DNA of 64,000 bases, from the NCBI GenBank assembly GCA_030538275.1, contig JAUNUH010000008.1, positions 62,001 through 126,000 of the forward strand, in the 5' to 3' direction. Source of the DNA: Flavobacteriaceae bacterium. GTDB taxonomy: Bacteria; Bacteroidota; Bacteroidia; Flavobacteriales; Weeksellaceae. A program made the translations under genes and the position numbers. Shown piece by piece: positions 37,540 through 46,956 of this stretch (positions are counted from its first letter, which is position 1; every line of letters begins with the position of its first letter). The notes beneath the pieces are model-generated. The model was not told where the DNA came from and made no database searches. It was given only the letters and a program-made list of their open reading frames with translations.

Positions 37540-37602
37540 CACGTCCTTGCTGACATCCCGATTTGTATCAGGACACTTTTTACCCGTTCTGCCACTTGTG
37601 GT
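37540..37602 (-). pseudogene. Decayed tRNA-Leu-like sequence upstream of tRNA-Leu
   Basis: In the same orientation as the real tRNA and immediately upstream, this stretch resembles its D-arm (GTGGCAGAACGGGTA against GTGGCGGAACTGGTA, 13 of 15 identical), has an anticodon-arm-like hairpin with CAA in the loop, and a variable-arm-like segment (TGTCAGCAAGGACGTG against TGTTCGCGAGAACGTG). The acceptor stem and T-arm are not recognisable. It looks like a degraded duplicate; a structured leader of the real tRNA is the alternative. Confidence 0.4.
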
Positions 37603-37703
37603 AAAACGGACGGCAAATATACAACGAATCTTAATTTAATTGAGAATAAATTTCAAAATATTTTGTTTTATGTTTTTATCGAAATCATAGACTTCAATAT
37701 AAA

Positions 37704-37735
37704 ACAAAAAAAATCGCCCGTAGAGAGCGATTTTT
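37704..37735 (-). terminator. Terminator of the choice-of-anchor I protein gene
   Basis: Nine-base-pair stem AAAAATCGC/GCGATTTTT (37709-37717 with 37727-37735), with a T run on the minus strand. 18 bases past the stop. Confidence 0.8.
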
Positions 37736-37753
37736 TATTGTAATATCAATTGA

Positions 37754-40700
37754 TTATTTAATCAATAATTTTTTAGAAATTCCTTCAGATGTTCGAATGA
37801 AATACATTCCCGACTTGAGGTTATTCAATTTAATTTCTGTAGAATTATTGCCTTCAATCAATTTTTTACCAGAAAAATCAAATAGTTGATAATCTACTGC
37901 ACGATTAAAGTAAACAATATCTTTTGCCGGATTCGGAAAAATAGAAAAAGTAGATGTACGGTTTACAGGGACTTCGCTTGTAGATAAATTCTCTATATTG
38001 ATTTCATAAATCGTAAGCGTTCCGCTTATTTCATTAGCAACCACAATATAGCCCTTGTCTGCGGTAGAGTCTGTTGCCGGAATGTAAAGAATGCCTTCTG
38101 CACCATTATCACCACCATATGTAGTTGTCATTCGGGTGTTTTTGTAATCTACAAATTCTGCCTGTGCCGGATTGGTAATATTATATACCATAACACCGCC
38201 GATTCTTTCCAATGAAATAAATGCAAAAGTTTCGCCTTCAATTTCTGCAATTGTAACGCCCTCTGGCTCTGGACCTTTTGAGCGGCTTCTGCCTTTTGGT
38301 TCATTTTCTTCGTGATCAGAATTAAATACTGCTGCCCAATGTTCTGCTGTATAGCGCTCAAATTGATCACCACTATCAAAGACCAATTGACCCGTGTCGG
38401 CATTGAAAATAGAGAAAGATCTTGCGCCAAGGCTATTAATTTCCTCAAAATCAGGGTTTTGGTCGAAGTTGCCGTTGAGGTTTGTAACTCTGAATCTACC
38501 CAGATTATTTTGATCTTTCAACATTTCTGCATTCGGAAATATTTCTGGATTCAAAACATAAGAATTGGCTCCAACCGTCGTGCGCTCATTCAATGTATCG
38601 AATTCTTTTTCGTCTCCTTCGTTGGCAGTAACGATATAGTTGACACCGTTTACGCTATACGAGGCTACCGCATCTGGGATATAGTATGACTTTACAGGCC
38701 AGTTGGCGATAACAATTTCTCCATTTCTATCCGATGCATCAAACCCATTTCCTGGCAAACTCATATCCTTTTTGCCTAAAGGCCAAATCGAACTTATGTT
38801 TTGACTCACTAAATCCAATTCTGCAATGGCATTATTTTCTTGTAAAGTAATCCAGGCTTTGCTGCTATCGCCAGAAACTGCAATATATTCTGGCTCCAAA
38901 TCCTGTGACAAAGAACTTGACGCCTTCAATTTTCTCACTCCGGCTTGAATTAAAGATGCTTCCTGTGCATTAAAATTAGTAAAATATAGCGTGTTTACAT
39001 GGGATTGAGTTAAATTTGCAATGCCGCCCGAAATGTCGATAATGCTCACAGATCCTTCAGGATCAATAGAATAATCTGAATTGGGCTCACCTTCATTTGC
39101 AGTAAGAACTTTGGTTCCATCCGGAGTAAATATAATCATATCTGGCAAAGCTCCAACGCTTACTTGGTTTAGGAAATTACCGTCGGTATCAAAGAATACC
39201 ACAGAACCGTTTTCTTGTGGATTGGCATTGGGCGAAGCCACTGCAACGATTTGATTTTTAACGGCAACACTGGTTAATCCACCATAAGAATCCATAGAAA
39301 TTGATTGAATGACACTAAGAGAAGTGGGATTGCTGAAGTCAATGATATCCAGTACATTAGTGATTGAACTTGTGGTAAATAATCGTTGCGAAATGGGGTC
39401 ATGAGCAACGATTTCTGTAGTACTATTATTATCACCAGATGGGTCGAAACTTCCAATGTATTCTAATTGAATTTGGGAAGTAGGAACAGGTGCAATATTA
39501 TCATTATCAACAATATAAATGCTGGTAAATGAATCTCCATTAATGCTTAAATTTATGGGATTTTCTAGGCTTATAACAAAATATTCTGCATGTTGTTCAA
39601 CCAGATTATCATCAATAATAGGAATATTGAAAGTGAGAATTTCTGGTGTATCGGCTGTGATTTGAATCGTTTGGGTTTCAAAAGCAAAATCATTTGCATC
39701 TGCAGTGCTGAAAGGAGCTGGCTTCACCACCAAATCTATGGATGAATCCGAGGGTGAATTCACATGAATGATAAAATCAAAACTTCCAACATCTTCATTT
39801 ACTCTAATAAAAGTTTGATCCAAAGTAACCGATGTACTTTCTGTAGTAAAAGTAGAAAATCCTGGATGGGTAACCACATTGTCATTGAAATCTTCAACCA
39901 AATTGGCCAAAACGGCAAAATAATAGGTTTGATTTACTTGTAAGGCTTGCGTAGGTATTATTGTAATAGAATTGGCAGTAATATCTGTAGTAAAAGGAAT
40001 TTCCAATCCGTTTTCATCATTTTCTTTTAGCGTTACCAAACTGGCAGCATTAGCTTCTGTAACTTCGGAATCATCGATTAACCGAATATTTTCATTGAAA
40101 AGAATTTGTGGGTGAACAGAAGTTGAGATGTTATTGGATCCATTTTCGGGGTTGTAGATTACGGTAGGAGGCGTGATATCTACACCACCAATTTCTGTAG
40201 CGTCCAAGGTAAAGTTATCGAATCGGTTGTTGCCAACAGTTCCACCATTGCCTTGTTCGAACTCAACTTTTAGTTTGAAATTAGCATTATTTGATGCCGT
40301 AGGAATTGTAGTGAAATCCAATGTAGCCAACTCTGGGTTTCCATCATTGGGAATGACTTGACCGAATAAAGTAAAAGTATTGCCATCGATAGAATAATAC
40401 CAGTTTTGTGTTCCTGCACCCGAACCAGATCGGCGCGTGGCAAATTTTACCACTACATTTTCATATCCAGTAGTTGGCAACACAAAAACCAATGCCCCAC
40501 CAATGGGATTGTTGAATCGTAAGTGTGTCCCTGCAGGATCACCGTTTCGAGCGTTGAGGTTTTCTACGTCAAAATTCTGACCCGTTCCGCCAGAAAAATT
40601 AATAACACTCTCTCCACCGGCAACAGAATTGAGCGAACTCCCCGTTACCAATGAAATATTGGGTGAAGTAATGGATTCATACGACGAATTATCGTTGAAA

Positions 40701-40795
40701 TTCCAATAATGAACCAAGGTTTGACCTTGTAAGATTTGGCCTATAAAAAGCAGAATTAAAGGCAATAAAAGTTTGAAACAGTATAAGTTTTTCAT
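37754..40795 (-). CDS. Large secreted T9SS protein: choice-of-anchor I beta-propeller
   Basis: A 1013-residue secreted protein. Order of parts: signal peptide (about 1-25), a beta-sandwich lectin-like region with HYWNFND near the start (about 28-200), an Ig-like module with PENGSNNISTSVHPQILFNE (about 215-320), a Calx-beta-like module (about 325-430), a beta-propeller of the choice-of-anchor I type (about 440-930; ILTANEGEPNSDYSIDPEG is typical), and a C-terminal type IX sorting domain (about 945-1013; STFSIFPNPAKDIVYF, then GMYFIRTSEG). The sorting domain sends it through the outer membrane by the type IX secretion system. The function is not known; related proteins carry phosphatase-like annotations that I do not rely on. 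Confidence 0.88.
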   Translation of the reverse strand: MKNLYCFKLLLPLILLFIGQILQGQTLVHYWNFNDNSSYESITSPNISLVTGSSLNSVAGGESVINFSGGTGQNFDVENLNARNGDPAGTHLRFNNPIGGALVFVLPTTGYENVVVKFATRRSGSGAGTQNWYYSIDGNTFTLFGQVIPNDGNPELATLDFTTIPTASNNANFKLKVEFEQGNGGTVGNNRFDNFTLDATEIGGVDITPPTVIYNPENGSNNISTSVHPQILFNENIRLIDDSEVTEANAASLVTLKENDENGLEIPFTTDITANSITIIPTQALQVNQTYYFAVLANLVEDFNDNVVTHPGFSTFTTESTSVTLDQTFIRVNEDVGSFDFIIHVNSPSDSSIDLVVKPAPFSTADANDFAFETQTIQITADTPEILTFNIPIIDDNLVEQHAEYFVISLENPINLSINGDSFTSIYIVDNDNIAPVPTSQIQLEYIGSFDPSGDNNSTTEIVAHDPISQRLFTTSSITNVLDIIDFSNPTSLSVIQSISMDSYGGLTSVAVKNQIVAVASPNANPQENGSVVFFDTDGNFLNQVSVGALPDMIIFTPDGTKVLTANEGEPNSDYSIDPEGSVSIIDISGGIANLTQSHVNTLYFTNFNAQEASLIQAGVRKLKASSSLSQDLEPEYIAVSGDSSKAWITLQENNAIAELDLVSQNISSIWPLGKKDMSLPGNGFDASDRNGEIVIANWPVKSYYIPDAVASYSVNGVNYIVTANEGDEKEFDTLNERTTVGANSYVLNPEIFPNAEMLKDQNNLGRFRVTNLNGNFDQNPDFEEINSLGARSFSIFNADTGQLVFDSGDQFERYTAEHWAAVFNSDHEENEPKGRSRSKGPEPEGVTIAEIEGETFAFISLERIGGVMVYNITNPAQAEFVDYKNTRMTTTYGGDNGAEGILYIPATDSTADKGYIVVANEISGTLTIYEINIENLSTSEVPVNRTSTFSIFPNPAKDIVYFNRAVDYQLFDFSGKKLIEGNNSTEIKLNNLKSGMYFIRTSEGISKKLLIK

Positions 40796-40963
40796 CCTAA
40801 TGTAATTTTTTAATGAATTACAAAAGTCTGTTTTTAGAGTGGTATTGATAGTTAATACAATATCAAACTTAGGTTACTTTAACATTAATAAAATTCGTTA
40901 AAATCCCGTAAAATGTATTCGTTGAATCAAAAATTTATTGCCCGATTTTTATGCAATTCTTTT

Positions 40964-42157
40964 TCAGATCACACCCAATTCTTTCCCCACTTTTTCAAAA
41001 GCAGCAATCGCCTGATCCAACTGCTCCTTGGTATGCGCCGCCGACAATTGAACCCGAATTCTTGCCTTCTCTTTCGGAACCACCGGATAAAAGAAACCAA
41101 TCACATAAATCCCTTCATCCAACAATTTATCGGCCATTTCTTGCGACAATTTCGCATCATATAACATCACTGGAACAATCGCTGCATCACCATCTGGAAT
41201 GTCAAATCCTTTGGCTTTCATTTCTTTACGAAAATATTCGGCATTTTCCATCACACGATCACGCAATGTGGTATCATCCGAAATCATATCCAAAACCTTC
41301 AAAGCAGCACCCACAATTCCTGGCGCTAATGAATTCGAAAATAAATAAGGACGAGAACGCTGACGCAACATATCAATAATTTCTTTTTTACCAGACGTAA
41401 ATCCGCCCAAAGCACCGCCCAACGCCTTGCCCAGCGTAGAAGTAATGATGTCCACTCGATCCATCACACCCGCAGCCTCATGCGTGCCACGACCCGTTTG
41501 CCCGATAAATCCTGTCGCATGCGAATCATCTACCATTACCAATGCATCATATTTTTCTGCCAAATCACACACACCCTGCAAGTTAGCCACAATTCCATCC
41601 ATCGAAAAAACGCCATCTGTCACAATGATTTTAAACCTGTGATTTTGTTCAGAAGCCTTTTGCAATTGTGCTTCTAAATCGGCCATATCATTATTTTTGT
41701 ATCGGTAACGCGCTGCTTTGCAAAGCCTTACACCGTCAATAATGGATGCGTGATTCAATTCGTCTGAAATTATAGCATCTTCAGCCGTAAAAAGTGGCTC
41801 AAAAACACCACCATTGGCATCAAAACATGCCGCATACAAAATGGTATCTTCCGTTCCCAAATACGCTGCAATTTTCGCCTCCAATTCCTTGTGAATGTCT
41901 TGTGTTCCGCATATAAAGCGCACCGACGACATGCCATACCCATGGGATTCCATCATGTCTTGCGACGCCTTCACCACATCTGGATGGTTTGAAAGGCCCA
42001 AATAATTATTGGCGCAAAAGTTCAACAAAGTCTTTCCATTGGCCATAATTTCAGCACTTTGCGAAGACGTGATTATTCGCTCGCGTTTATATAAGCCCTC
42101 AGAATCTATTTGATTCAATTCTTCTTGTAAATGATTTCGAAAACTGTCGCTGTACAT
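40964..42157 (-). CDS. kbl: Glycine C-acetyltransferase (2-amino-3-ketobutyrate CoA ligase)
   Basis: Kbl converts 2-amino-3-oxobutyrate and CoA to glycine and acetyl-CoA in threonine breakdown. The 397-residue alpha-oxoamine synthase has [46 protein letters not shown] and the PLP-lysine segment [14 protein letters not shown] near residue 245. These match Kbl better than serine palmitoyltransferase or KAPA synthase. I start at 42157 ([14 protein letters not shown]); the upstream frame has no promoter room. No threonine dehydrogenase gene is adjacent. Confidence 0.95.
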   Translation of the reverse strand: MYSDSFRNHLQEELNQIDSEGLYKRERIITSSQSAEIMANGKTLLNFCANNYLGLSNHPDVVKASQDMMESHGYGMSSVRFICGTQDIHKELEAKIAAYLGTEDTILYAACFDANGGVFEPLFTAEDAIISDELNHASIIDGVRLCKAARYRYKNNDMADLEAQLQKASEQNHRFKIIVTDGVFSMDGIVANLQGVCDLAEKYDALVMVDDSHATGFIGQTGRGTHEAAGVMDRVDIITSTLGKALGGALGGFTSGKKEIIDMLRQRSRPYLFSNSLAPGIVGAALKVLDMISDDTTLRDRVMENAEYFRKEMKAKGFDIPDGDAAIVPVMLYDAKLSQEMADKLLDEGIYVIGFFYPVVPKEKARIRVQLSAAHTKEQLDQAIAAFEKVGKELGVI

Positions 42158-42172
42158 AATTTTGATTTTTTT

Positions 42173-42194
42173 CAAAAGTACAAAATCAAAAGTA
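42173..42194 (-). promoter_or_regulatory. Two tandem TACTTTTG promoter boxes before kbl
   Basis: Perfect TAnnTTTG matches on the minus strand at 42173-42180 and 42187-42194, 14 bases apart, in the region just before the kbl ATG. One may be the -7 box and the other a chance repeat or second start. Confidence 0.45.
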
Positions 42195-42289
42195 AATTCC
42201 ACAGCATTTTGCTTTCATTTGGGAGGATTAAATATGTAATAAAATTTGACAAATGAAAATTTAAAATTACCTCAAATAAAATGTGATTT

Positions 42290-43090
42290 TTAATGTAAAA
42301 GTTTGAGTTCTAAATTGATGGATTTTCCAAAAAATTTATGCGCGAGCTTTTGGAAGTTTTTTGTTATATCAGAAACATAAAAATGATATTCTGGTATAGA
42401 ATCAGACAAAATGTTCTTTTTTACCAATATATCTTTTAAGGCATGCGCTACCACAAAGGGTGAATTGATCACCTGAACTTTTCCATTAAAAAATTCAGAA
42501 ATTTCTTTTTGTATTAGAGGATAATGCGTACAACCCAAAATGATGCTGTCTATTCCTTCTAATTTTTTGTTGGATAAATAAATATTCACAACCGATTTTG
42601 AAATTTCTGTTTGCGCAAAACCCTCTTCTATCACCGGCACCAATAGAGGTGTTGCCAATTCTTGTACTTTGATATGTCGATTGAATTTGCGAATTCTCTT
42701 TTTGTAAATTCCAGAATCTACTGTGGCTTTAGTGGCAATTATTCCCATTTTTTGATGAAATCCATAAGCTACTTTTTGAGCAACTGGCGTTATTACGTCC
42801 ACCACAGGAATTTGATGCAGCTCTGCCAAATGATTGATTTGAGTCAGGGCGTTAGAAGAAGCTGTATTACAAGCTATTACAATCGCCTTGCAATTCTGTT
42901 GGATTAAAAATTGAGTAATGTTTTGGGAATATTGTTGTATAACTTCAGGAGATTTGTTGCCATAAGGTAAATGCTTGGAATCGCCAAAATATATGATACT
43001 TTCGTGGGGCAATACATTTTTGATTTCGCGCGCAACGGTTAATCCACCTACACCCGAATCAAAAACGCCAATAGGTCTTGAGTCACTCAT
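42290..43090 (-). CDS. murI: Glutamate racemase
   Basis: MurI supplies D-glutamate for peptidoglycan. The 266-residue protein shows IGVFDSGVGGLTVAREI at the start, IYFGDSKHLPYGNKS, the first catalytic cysteine in VIACNTASSNAL near residue 74, and the second in ILGCTHYPLIQ near 185. Both active-site cysteines are present. Its promoter box TAGATTTG is four bases before the ATG and lies within the end of hemW. Confidence 0.97.
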   Translation of the reverse strand: MSDSRPIGVFDSGVGGLTVAREIKNVLPHESIIYFGDSKHLPYGNKSPEVIQQYSQNITQFLIQQNCKAIVIACNTASSNALTQINHLAELHQIPVVDVITPVAQKVAYGFHQKMGIIATKATVDSGIYKKRIRKFNRHIKVQELATPLLVPVIEEGFAQTEISKSVVNIYLSNKKLEGIDSIILGCTHYPLIQKEISEFFNGKVQVINSPFVVAHALKDILVKKNILSDSIPEYHFYVSDITKNFQKLAHKFFGKSINLELKLLH

Positions 43091-43094
43091 GCTG

Positions 43095-43102
43095 CAAATC
43101 TA
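43095..43102 (-). promoter_or_regulatory. -7 promoter box TAGATTTG directly before murI
   Basis: Perfect TAnnTTTG on the minus strand with only the four bases CAGC between it and the ATG, so the transcript would start at or next to the start codon. Confidence 0.5.
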
Positions 43103-44221
43103 CACAATAAACATTTCGGATGCGATACCATCAGCAAAAAACCGAAATTCTGGTGCCAATTTTATTTGATTTTCATGTAAAATTAATTTTCCTTCCTGGA
43201 TCAATTTTTTCGCATTTTGATGCCAATCTTCAAGTTCTTTTCCAAAAATCAGCTGCTCTATTTTTGTAATATCAATTCCGTAATTGGTTCGTAATCCAAT
43301 CATTGTTAATTCATTAGCTATTTCTGTTTCGCTCAGAGTTTCAATTTCAGAAGGCGTTTGTCCCTGATTTATTTTTTCAATATACAATGAATTGTTGGCG
43401 ATATTCCAACTGCGTGATTTATCGGAAAATGAGTGTGCAGAAGGGCCAATTCCAATATATGGATGCCCTTTCCAATAAGCACTGTTGTGTTTGGATTGAA
43501 ATCCGGGTTTCGCAAAATTAGAAATTTCATAATGCTCAAATCCATGCAAAACGAGTGTTTCACTTAATAAATGAAATTGATTGAATTGATTGGATTCATC
43601 AATATTTTTTTGTTTTCCCGTTTTTATTTGATGATGTAACATCGTTTTGGGTTCGATGGTGAGGGCATAAGATGAAATATGAGGTACGTTTAATTCTATA
43701 GCTTTTTGTAGATTAGTTTTCCACATTTGATCTGTAGTTGTGGGCGAACCATAAATTAAATCAATCGTAATATTTTCAAAACCAGCGTCTTGAACCCGTT
43801 TTACGCTGCTTTCGGCTTGTTGTACCGTATGTGCGCGGTTCATTAAAGCCAAATCTTCATCAAAAAAGGATTGCACGCCAATTGAAAATCGATTGATGGG
43901 AGTTGGTAGGAGTTCTTTTAGTTTTTGAGCGTTTAAATCATCAGGATTGGCCTCAATAGTGATTTCAGCCTTATTTTCTATTTCGAATAAATTTTCTATT
44001 TGGTTAAATATTCTCCCCAATTCGTTGATATTCAATATAGAAGGTGTGCCGCCACCCAAGTAGATGGTTTGTAAAGGTGTTGTGATTTGGTGTTGTCTCA
44101 ATTGCATTTCTTTACAAATGGCAGCTAACATTTGGCTTTTAGTTTTAAAAACCGTCGAAAAATGAAAATTGCAATAACTACATTGTTGTTTACAATACGG
44201 AATGTGGATATAGAGATGCAT
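43100..44221 (-). CDS. hemW: Radical SAM heme chaperone HemW (coproporphyrinogen III oxidase-like)
   Basis: A 373-residue radical SAM protein. The cluster motif is YCKQQCSYCNFHF (C-x3-C-x2-C) near residue 12, followed by LGGGTPSIL. It has the HemW-type N-terminus and the C-terminal HemW domain (GLRTNYGIDITKIEQ). HemW hands heme to respiratory enzymes and does not oxidise coproporphyrinogen; older annotations call it HemN. This agrees with the cbb3 oxidase genes in the window. It shares a stretch of promoter with murI. Confidence 0.93.
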   Translation of the reverse strand: MHLYIHIPYCKQQCSYCNFHFSTVFKTKSQMLAAICKEMQLRQHQITTPLQTIYLGGGTPSILNINELGRIFNQIENLFEIENKAEITIEANPDDLNAQKLKELLPTPINRFSIGVQSFFDEDLALMNRAHTVQQAESSVKRVQDAGFENITIDLIYGSPTTTDQMWKTNLQKAIELNVPHISSYALTIEPKTMLHHQIKTGKQKNIDESNQFNQFHLLSETLVLHGFEHYEISNFAKPGFQSKHNSAYWKGHPYIGIGPSAHSFSDKSRSWNIANNSLYIEKINQGQTPSEIETLSETEIANELTMIGLRTNYGIDITKIEQLIFGKELEDWHQNAKKLIQEGKLILHENQIKLAPEFRFFADGIASEMFIV

Positions 44222-44230
44222 GAATTTAGA

Positions 44231-44875
44231 CTATATAAAATTTTTTACAAAACTCTTTCTCCCAATGGTTCGAGTGATGATATCTTTTTCAATTCTAAAT
44301 CCTCGCGCCGGCGAATATTCTCTTCCATAATAGATAATCTGTAGATGCAGCTTGTTCCACAATTCTTTGGGAAACAATCTTTTAGCATCTTTTTCGGTTT
44401 GTTCAACATTTTTCCCATTGCTCAAATTCCAGCGCCACATCAATCGATGAATGTGCGTATCCACCGGAAAAGCTGGTACATCAAAGGCTTGTGCCATCAC
44501 CACCGATGCCGTTTTGTGTCCCACACCCGCCAGGGCTTCCAACTCTATGAAACTATTGGGAACAATTCCCTGATGACGGTCTATAAGTTGCTGCGCCATC
44601 AACTGTAAATTTTTGGACTTGGTATTCGTCAAACCAATTCCACTTATCAATTCTTTGATTTCCTCGGGTTGCAAACCTGCCATTTTAAATGGATTATCAG
44701 CAATGTCGAATAAAATCGGCGTAATTTCGTTTACTTTTTTATCCGTAGTTTGTGCAGATAAAGCAACTGCAACTAAAAGTGTATAGGGATCCCAGTGATT
44801 CAGTGCAGGTTTTACTTCGGGATAAATTTTTTCGAGTGTTTCAATCACAAAATCCACCTTTTCAGGTTTGGTCAT
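44231..44875 (-). CDS. nth: Endonuclease III-like DNA glycosylase lacking the iron-sulfur cluster
   Basis: A 214-residue HhH-GPD glycosylase that removes oxidised pyrimidines and nicks the abasic site. The catalytic pair is present: Lys121 in LAGVGHKTASV and Asp139 in FPVDTHIHRL. The C-terminus of most Nth proteins carries four cysteines binding a [4Fe-4S] cluster; here it reads YYGREYSPARGFRIEKDII and there is no cysteine anywhere in the protein. The frame is intact, so this is a cluster-less form and not a broken gene. Its promoter diverges from the DAHP synthase gene. Confidence 0.92.
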   Translation of the reverse strand: MTKPEKVDFVIETLEKIYPEVKPALNHWDPYTLLVAVALSAQTTDKKVNEITPILFDIADNPFKMAGLQPEEIKELISGIGLTNTKSKNLQLMAQQLIDRHQGIVPNSFIELEALAGVGHKTASVVMAQAFDVPAFPVDTHIHRLMWRWNLSNGKNVEQTEKDAKRLFPKELWNKLHLQIIYYGREYSPARGFRIEKDIITRTIGRKSFVKNFI

Positions 44876-44896
44876 GTTATTAATTTTAGACTTTTA

Positions 44897-44904
44897 CAAA
44901 GATA
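44897..44904 (-). promoter_or_regulatory. -7 promoter box TATCTTTG for nth
   Basis: Perfect TAnnTTTG on the minus strand in the 55-base divergent gap, 21 bases before the nth start. Confidence 0.5.
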
Positions 44905-44918
44905 AATGATTAATCTCG

Positions 44919-44926
44919 TATTTTTG
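44919..44926 (+). promoter_or_regulatory. -7 promoter box TATTTTTG directly before the DAHP synthase gene
   Basis: Perfect TAnnTTTG with only TAGC between it and the ATG at 44931, suggesting a leaderless transcript. It is head-to-head with the nth box. Confidence 0.5.
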
Positions 44927-44930
44927 TAGC

Positions 44931-46016
44931 ATGATCAATTCCGATGAATCTTGGTTTGGCCAATTCTCAAAACCTTTGATAATTGCAGGCCCTTGCAGCG
45001 CAGAGACTGAAAAACAAATGCTTATTACAGCAGAAGGCATCGCTGAAATAAAGGTGGATTTTTTTCGGGCAGGAATCTGGAAACCACGTACCAAACCCAA
45101 TTCATTTGAGGGAGTTGGAGCGCAAGGATTGAAATGGCTGCAGCGTGTAAAGGATGATTTCGGGCTCAAAACAGCTACCGAAGTGGCAACTGCAGAACAT
45201 GCACGTCTGGCGTTGGAACATGATGTTGATCTGCTGTGGATAGGCGCACGCACTACAGTGAATCCCTTTCAAGTACAGGAAATTGCAGAGGCTTTGCAAG
45301 ACACCGACAAAATCGTTATGGTGAAAAATCCTGTTAATCCCGATTTGGATTTATGGATGGGCGCATTCGAGCGTATGGCAGGACAAGGCATCAAAAAATT
45401 AGCCGCTATACACAGAGGATTTTCCATTTATAAAAAAATAAGATTCAGAAATGAACCTCAATGGCAGATTCCACTGGATTTTAAAAAAGAATTTCCATTA
45501 ATTCCCTTGATTTGCGACCCTTCACATATCACCGGAAACCGTAATTGGATAGATGAGGTGGCACAAGAAGCTATGAATTTTGGCTTTGATGGCTTGATGG
45601 TCGAAACACATCCAAATCCAAACGCAGCCTGGAGCGACGCAGAACAGCAAGTAACGCCAGAACAATTAAAAAATATTCTTCAAAATTTGATTTTGCGTGA
45701 CGCCGATGATATTGACAAGGAATATCAAATGCTGCTAAGTTCACTTCGACATCAAATTGATGAAATTGACCGAAATATGCTCGAAATGCTGGCCAACCGC
45801 ATGAAGGTTGCAGAAGAAATCGGGGCATTGAAAAAATCCCATAATGTCGCTCTTTTTCAACCTGATCGTTGGGCTATAATTAAATCTTTGATGTTGAAAA
45901 ATGCCTATAAATATGGACTTTCACAAGAATTTATTGAAAGATTTTTGAATGCAGTGCACCAAGAATCTATTCAGGTGCAAAACAAAATTATGGAGCAAAA
46001 TCAAAATTCTTTATGA
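44931..46016 (+). CDS. Bifunctional DAHP synthase / chorismate mutase (type II)
   Basis: A 361-residue fusion. The N-terminal part (about 1-255) is a type I-beta DAHP synthase: PLIIAGPCSAE, AGIWKPRTKPNSFEG, IGARTTVNPFQVQ, LICDPSHITGNR, LMVETHPNP. It joins phosphoenolpyruvate and erythrose 4-phosphate. The C-terminal part (about 262-355) is an AroQ-type chorismate mutase with LRHQIDEIDRNMLEMLANRM and EIGALKKSHNV. This fusion is common in Bacteroidota and allows feedback control by prephenate. It overlaps rsgA by four bases (ATGA), and rsgA and dtd continue on the same strand. Confidence 0.93.
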   Translation: MINSDESWFGQFSKPLIIAGPCSAETEKQMLITAEGIAEIKVDFFRAGIWKPRTKPNSFEGVGAQGLKWLQRVKDDFGLKTATEVATAEHARLALEHDVDLLWIGARTTVNPFQVQEIAEALQDTDKIVMVKNPVNPDLDLWMGAFERMAGQGIKKLAAIHRGFSIYKKIRFRNEPQWQIPLDFKKEFPLIPLICDPSHITGNRNWIDEVAQEAMNFGFDGLMVETHPNPNAAWSDAEQQVTPEQLKNILQNLILRDADDIDKEYQMLLSSLRHQIDEIDRNMLEMLANRMKVAEEIGALKKSHNVALFQPDRWAIIKSLMLKNAYKYGLSQEFIERFLNAVHQESIQVQNKIMEQNQNSL

Positions 46017-46948
46017 AAGGATTAATTACCAAATCTACCGGCAGCTGGTACACCCTTCGTGATGAATTTGGGAAAGAATGGGATGCCAGAATTCGCGGAA
46101 AATTCAGGTTGAACGAAATCAAACACACCAACCCGCTGGCCGTGGGCGACCATGTGGAATATGAGCTGGATAAAGACCAACTGGCCGTAATCACTGACAT
46201 TCACCCGCGGCAAAATTACCTCATCCGTCGTGCGGTGAATTTATCTAAAAAAACCCACATCATAGCTTCCAATATCGAACTGGCTTTTTTGATTGCAACC
46301 ATTTCAAACCCAAGAACTTCCACGGGTTTCATCGATCGATTTTTGGTTACCTGTGAGGCGTATGAAATCCCGGTAATGTTGGTTTTTAACAAATCCGACG
46401 AATGGGACCAAGAGGATAAATCAGCTTATGTAGAATTAAAAAATCTGTATGAAAGTGCTGGGTATGAAGTGCTGTCGGTTTCGGCGCTGCAGGGCGAAAA
46501 TCTAGCGGAATTAAAGTTAAAATTAAAGGATAAAGTGGCATTGGTTTCCGGGCATTCCGGGGTGGGAAAATCAACACTCGTGAATGCACTTTCACCGGGG
46601 CTGGATTTGAAAACCAAAACCGTGTCTGATTTCAACAAAAAAGGCCAGCACACCACCACCTTTGCCCAAATGTATGTATGGCCGTTTGGCGGATTTGTAA
46701 TTGACACCCCGGGCATCAAAGAATTTGGTCTGGTGGACATGGACAAGGACGAAATTCAGGATTATTTTCCAGAAATATTTGCCCTGAAAGAGGAATGCAA
46801 ATTTTATAACTGCATTCACACCATAGAGCCCAAATGTGCTGTGCGCAAGGCAGTTGAGCATGAAGAAGTCGCCGTGAGCCGCTATGAAAGTTACTTGACT
46901 TTTCTAGATGAAATTGAACAAAGCGAGACTGATTATTCTAAAGATTAA
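46013..46948 (+). CDS. rsgA: Ribosome small subunit-dependent GTPase A
   Basis: RsgA is a circularly permuted GTPase that checks the 30S subunit. The 311-residue protein has the N-terminal OB domain, G4 FNKSD, G1 GHSGVGKST, G3 DTPGIKEF and the C-terminal zinc site CKFYNCIHTIEPKC. All are intact. It is coupled to the upstream chorismate enzyme and leads into dtd with eight bases between. Codon use shows more CTG leucine and more G/C than nearby heme genes. Confidence 0.96.
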   Translation: MKGLITKSTGSWYTLRDEFGKEWDARIRGKFRLNEIKHTNPLAVGDHVEYELDKDQLAVITDIHPRQNYLIRRAVNLSKKTHIIASNIELAFLIATISNPRTSTGFIDRFLVTCEAYEIPVMLVFNKSDEWDQEDKSAYVELKNLYESAGYEVLSVSALQGENLAELKLKLKDKVALVSGHSGVGKSTLVNALSPGLDLKTKTVSDFNKKGQHTTTFAQMYVWPFGGFVIDTPGIKEFGLVDMDKDEIQDYFPEIFALKEECKFYNCIHTIEPKCAVRKAVEHEEVAVSRYESYLTFLDEIEQSETDYSKD

Positions 46949-46956
46949 AACCAAAA

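Noticed and set aside
37219..37542. 107-codon minus-strand open frame over the tRNA
   Set aside because: It is the well-known spurious frame read through tRNA-Leu, with no start context or protein-like composition.
40951..41379. 142-codon proline-rich plus-strand frame
   Set aside because: It is antisense to kbl, whose motifs are complete; the composition is that of a shadow frame.
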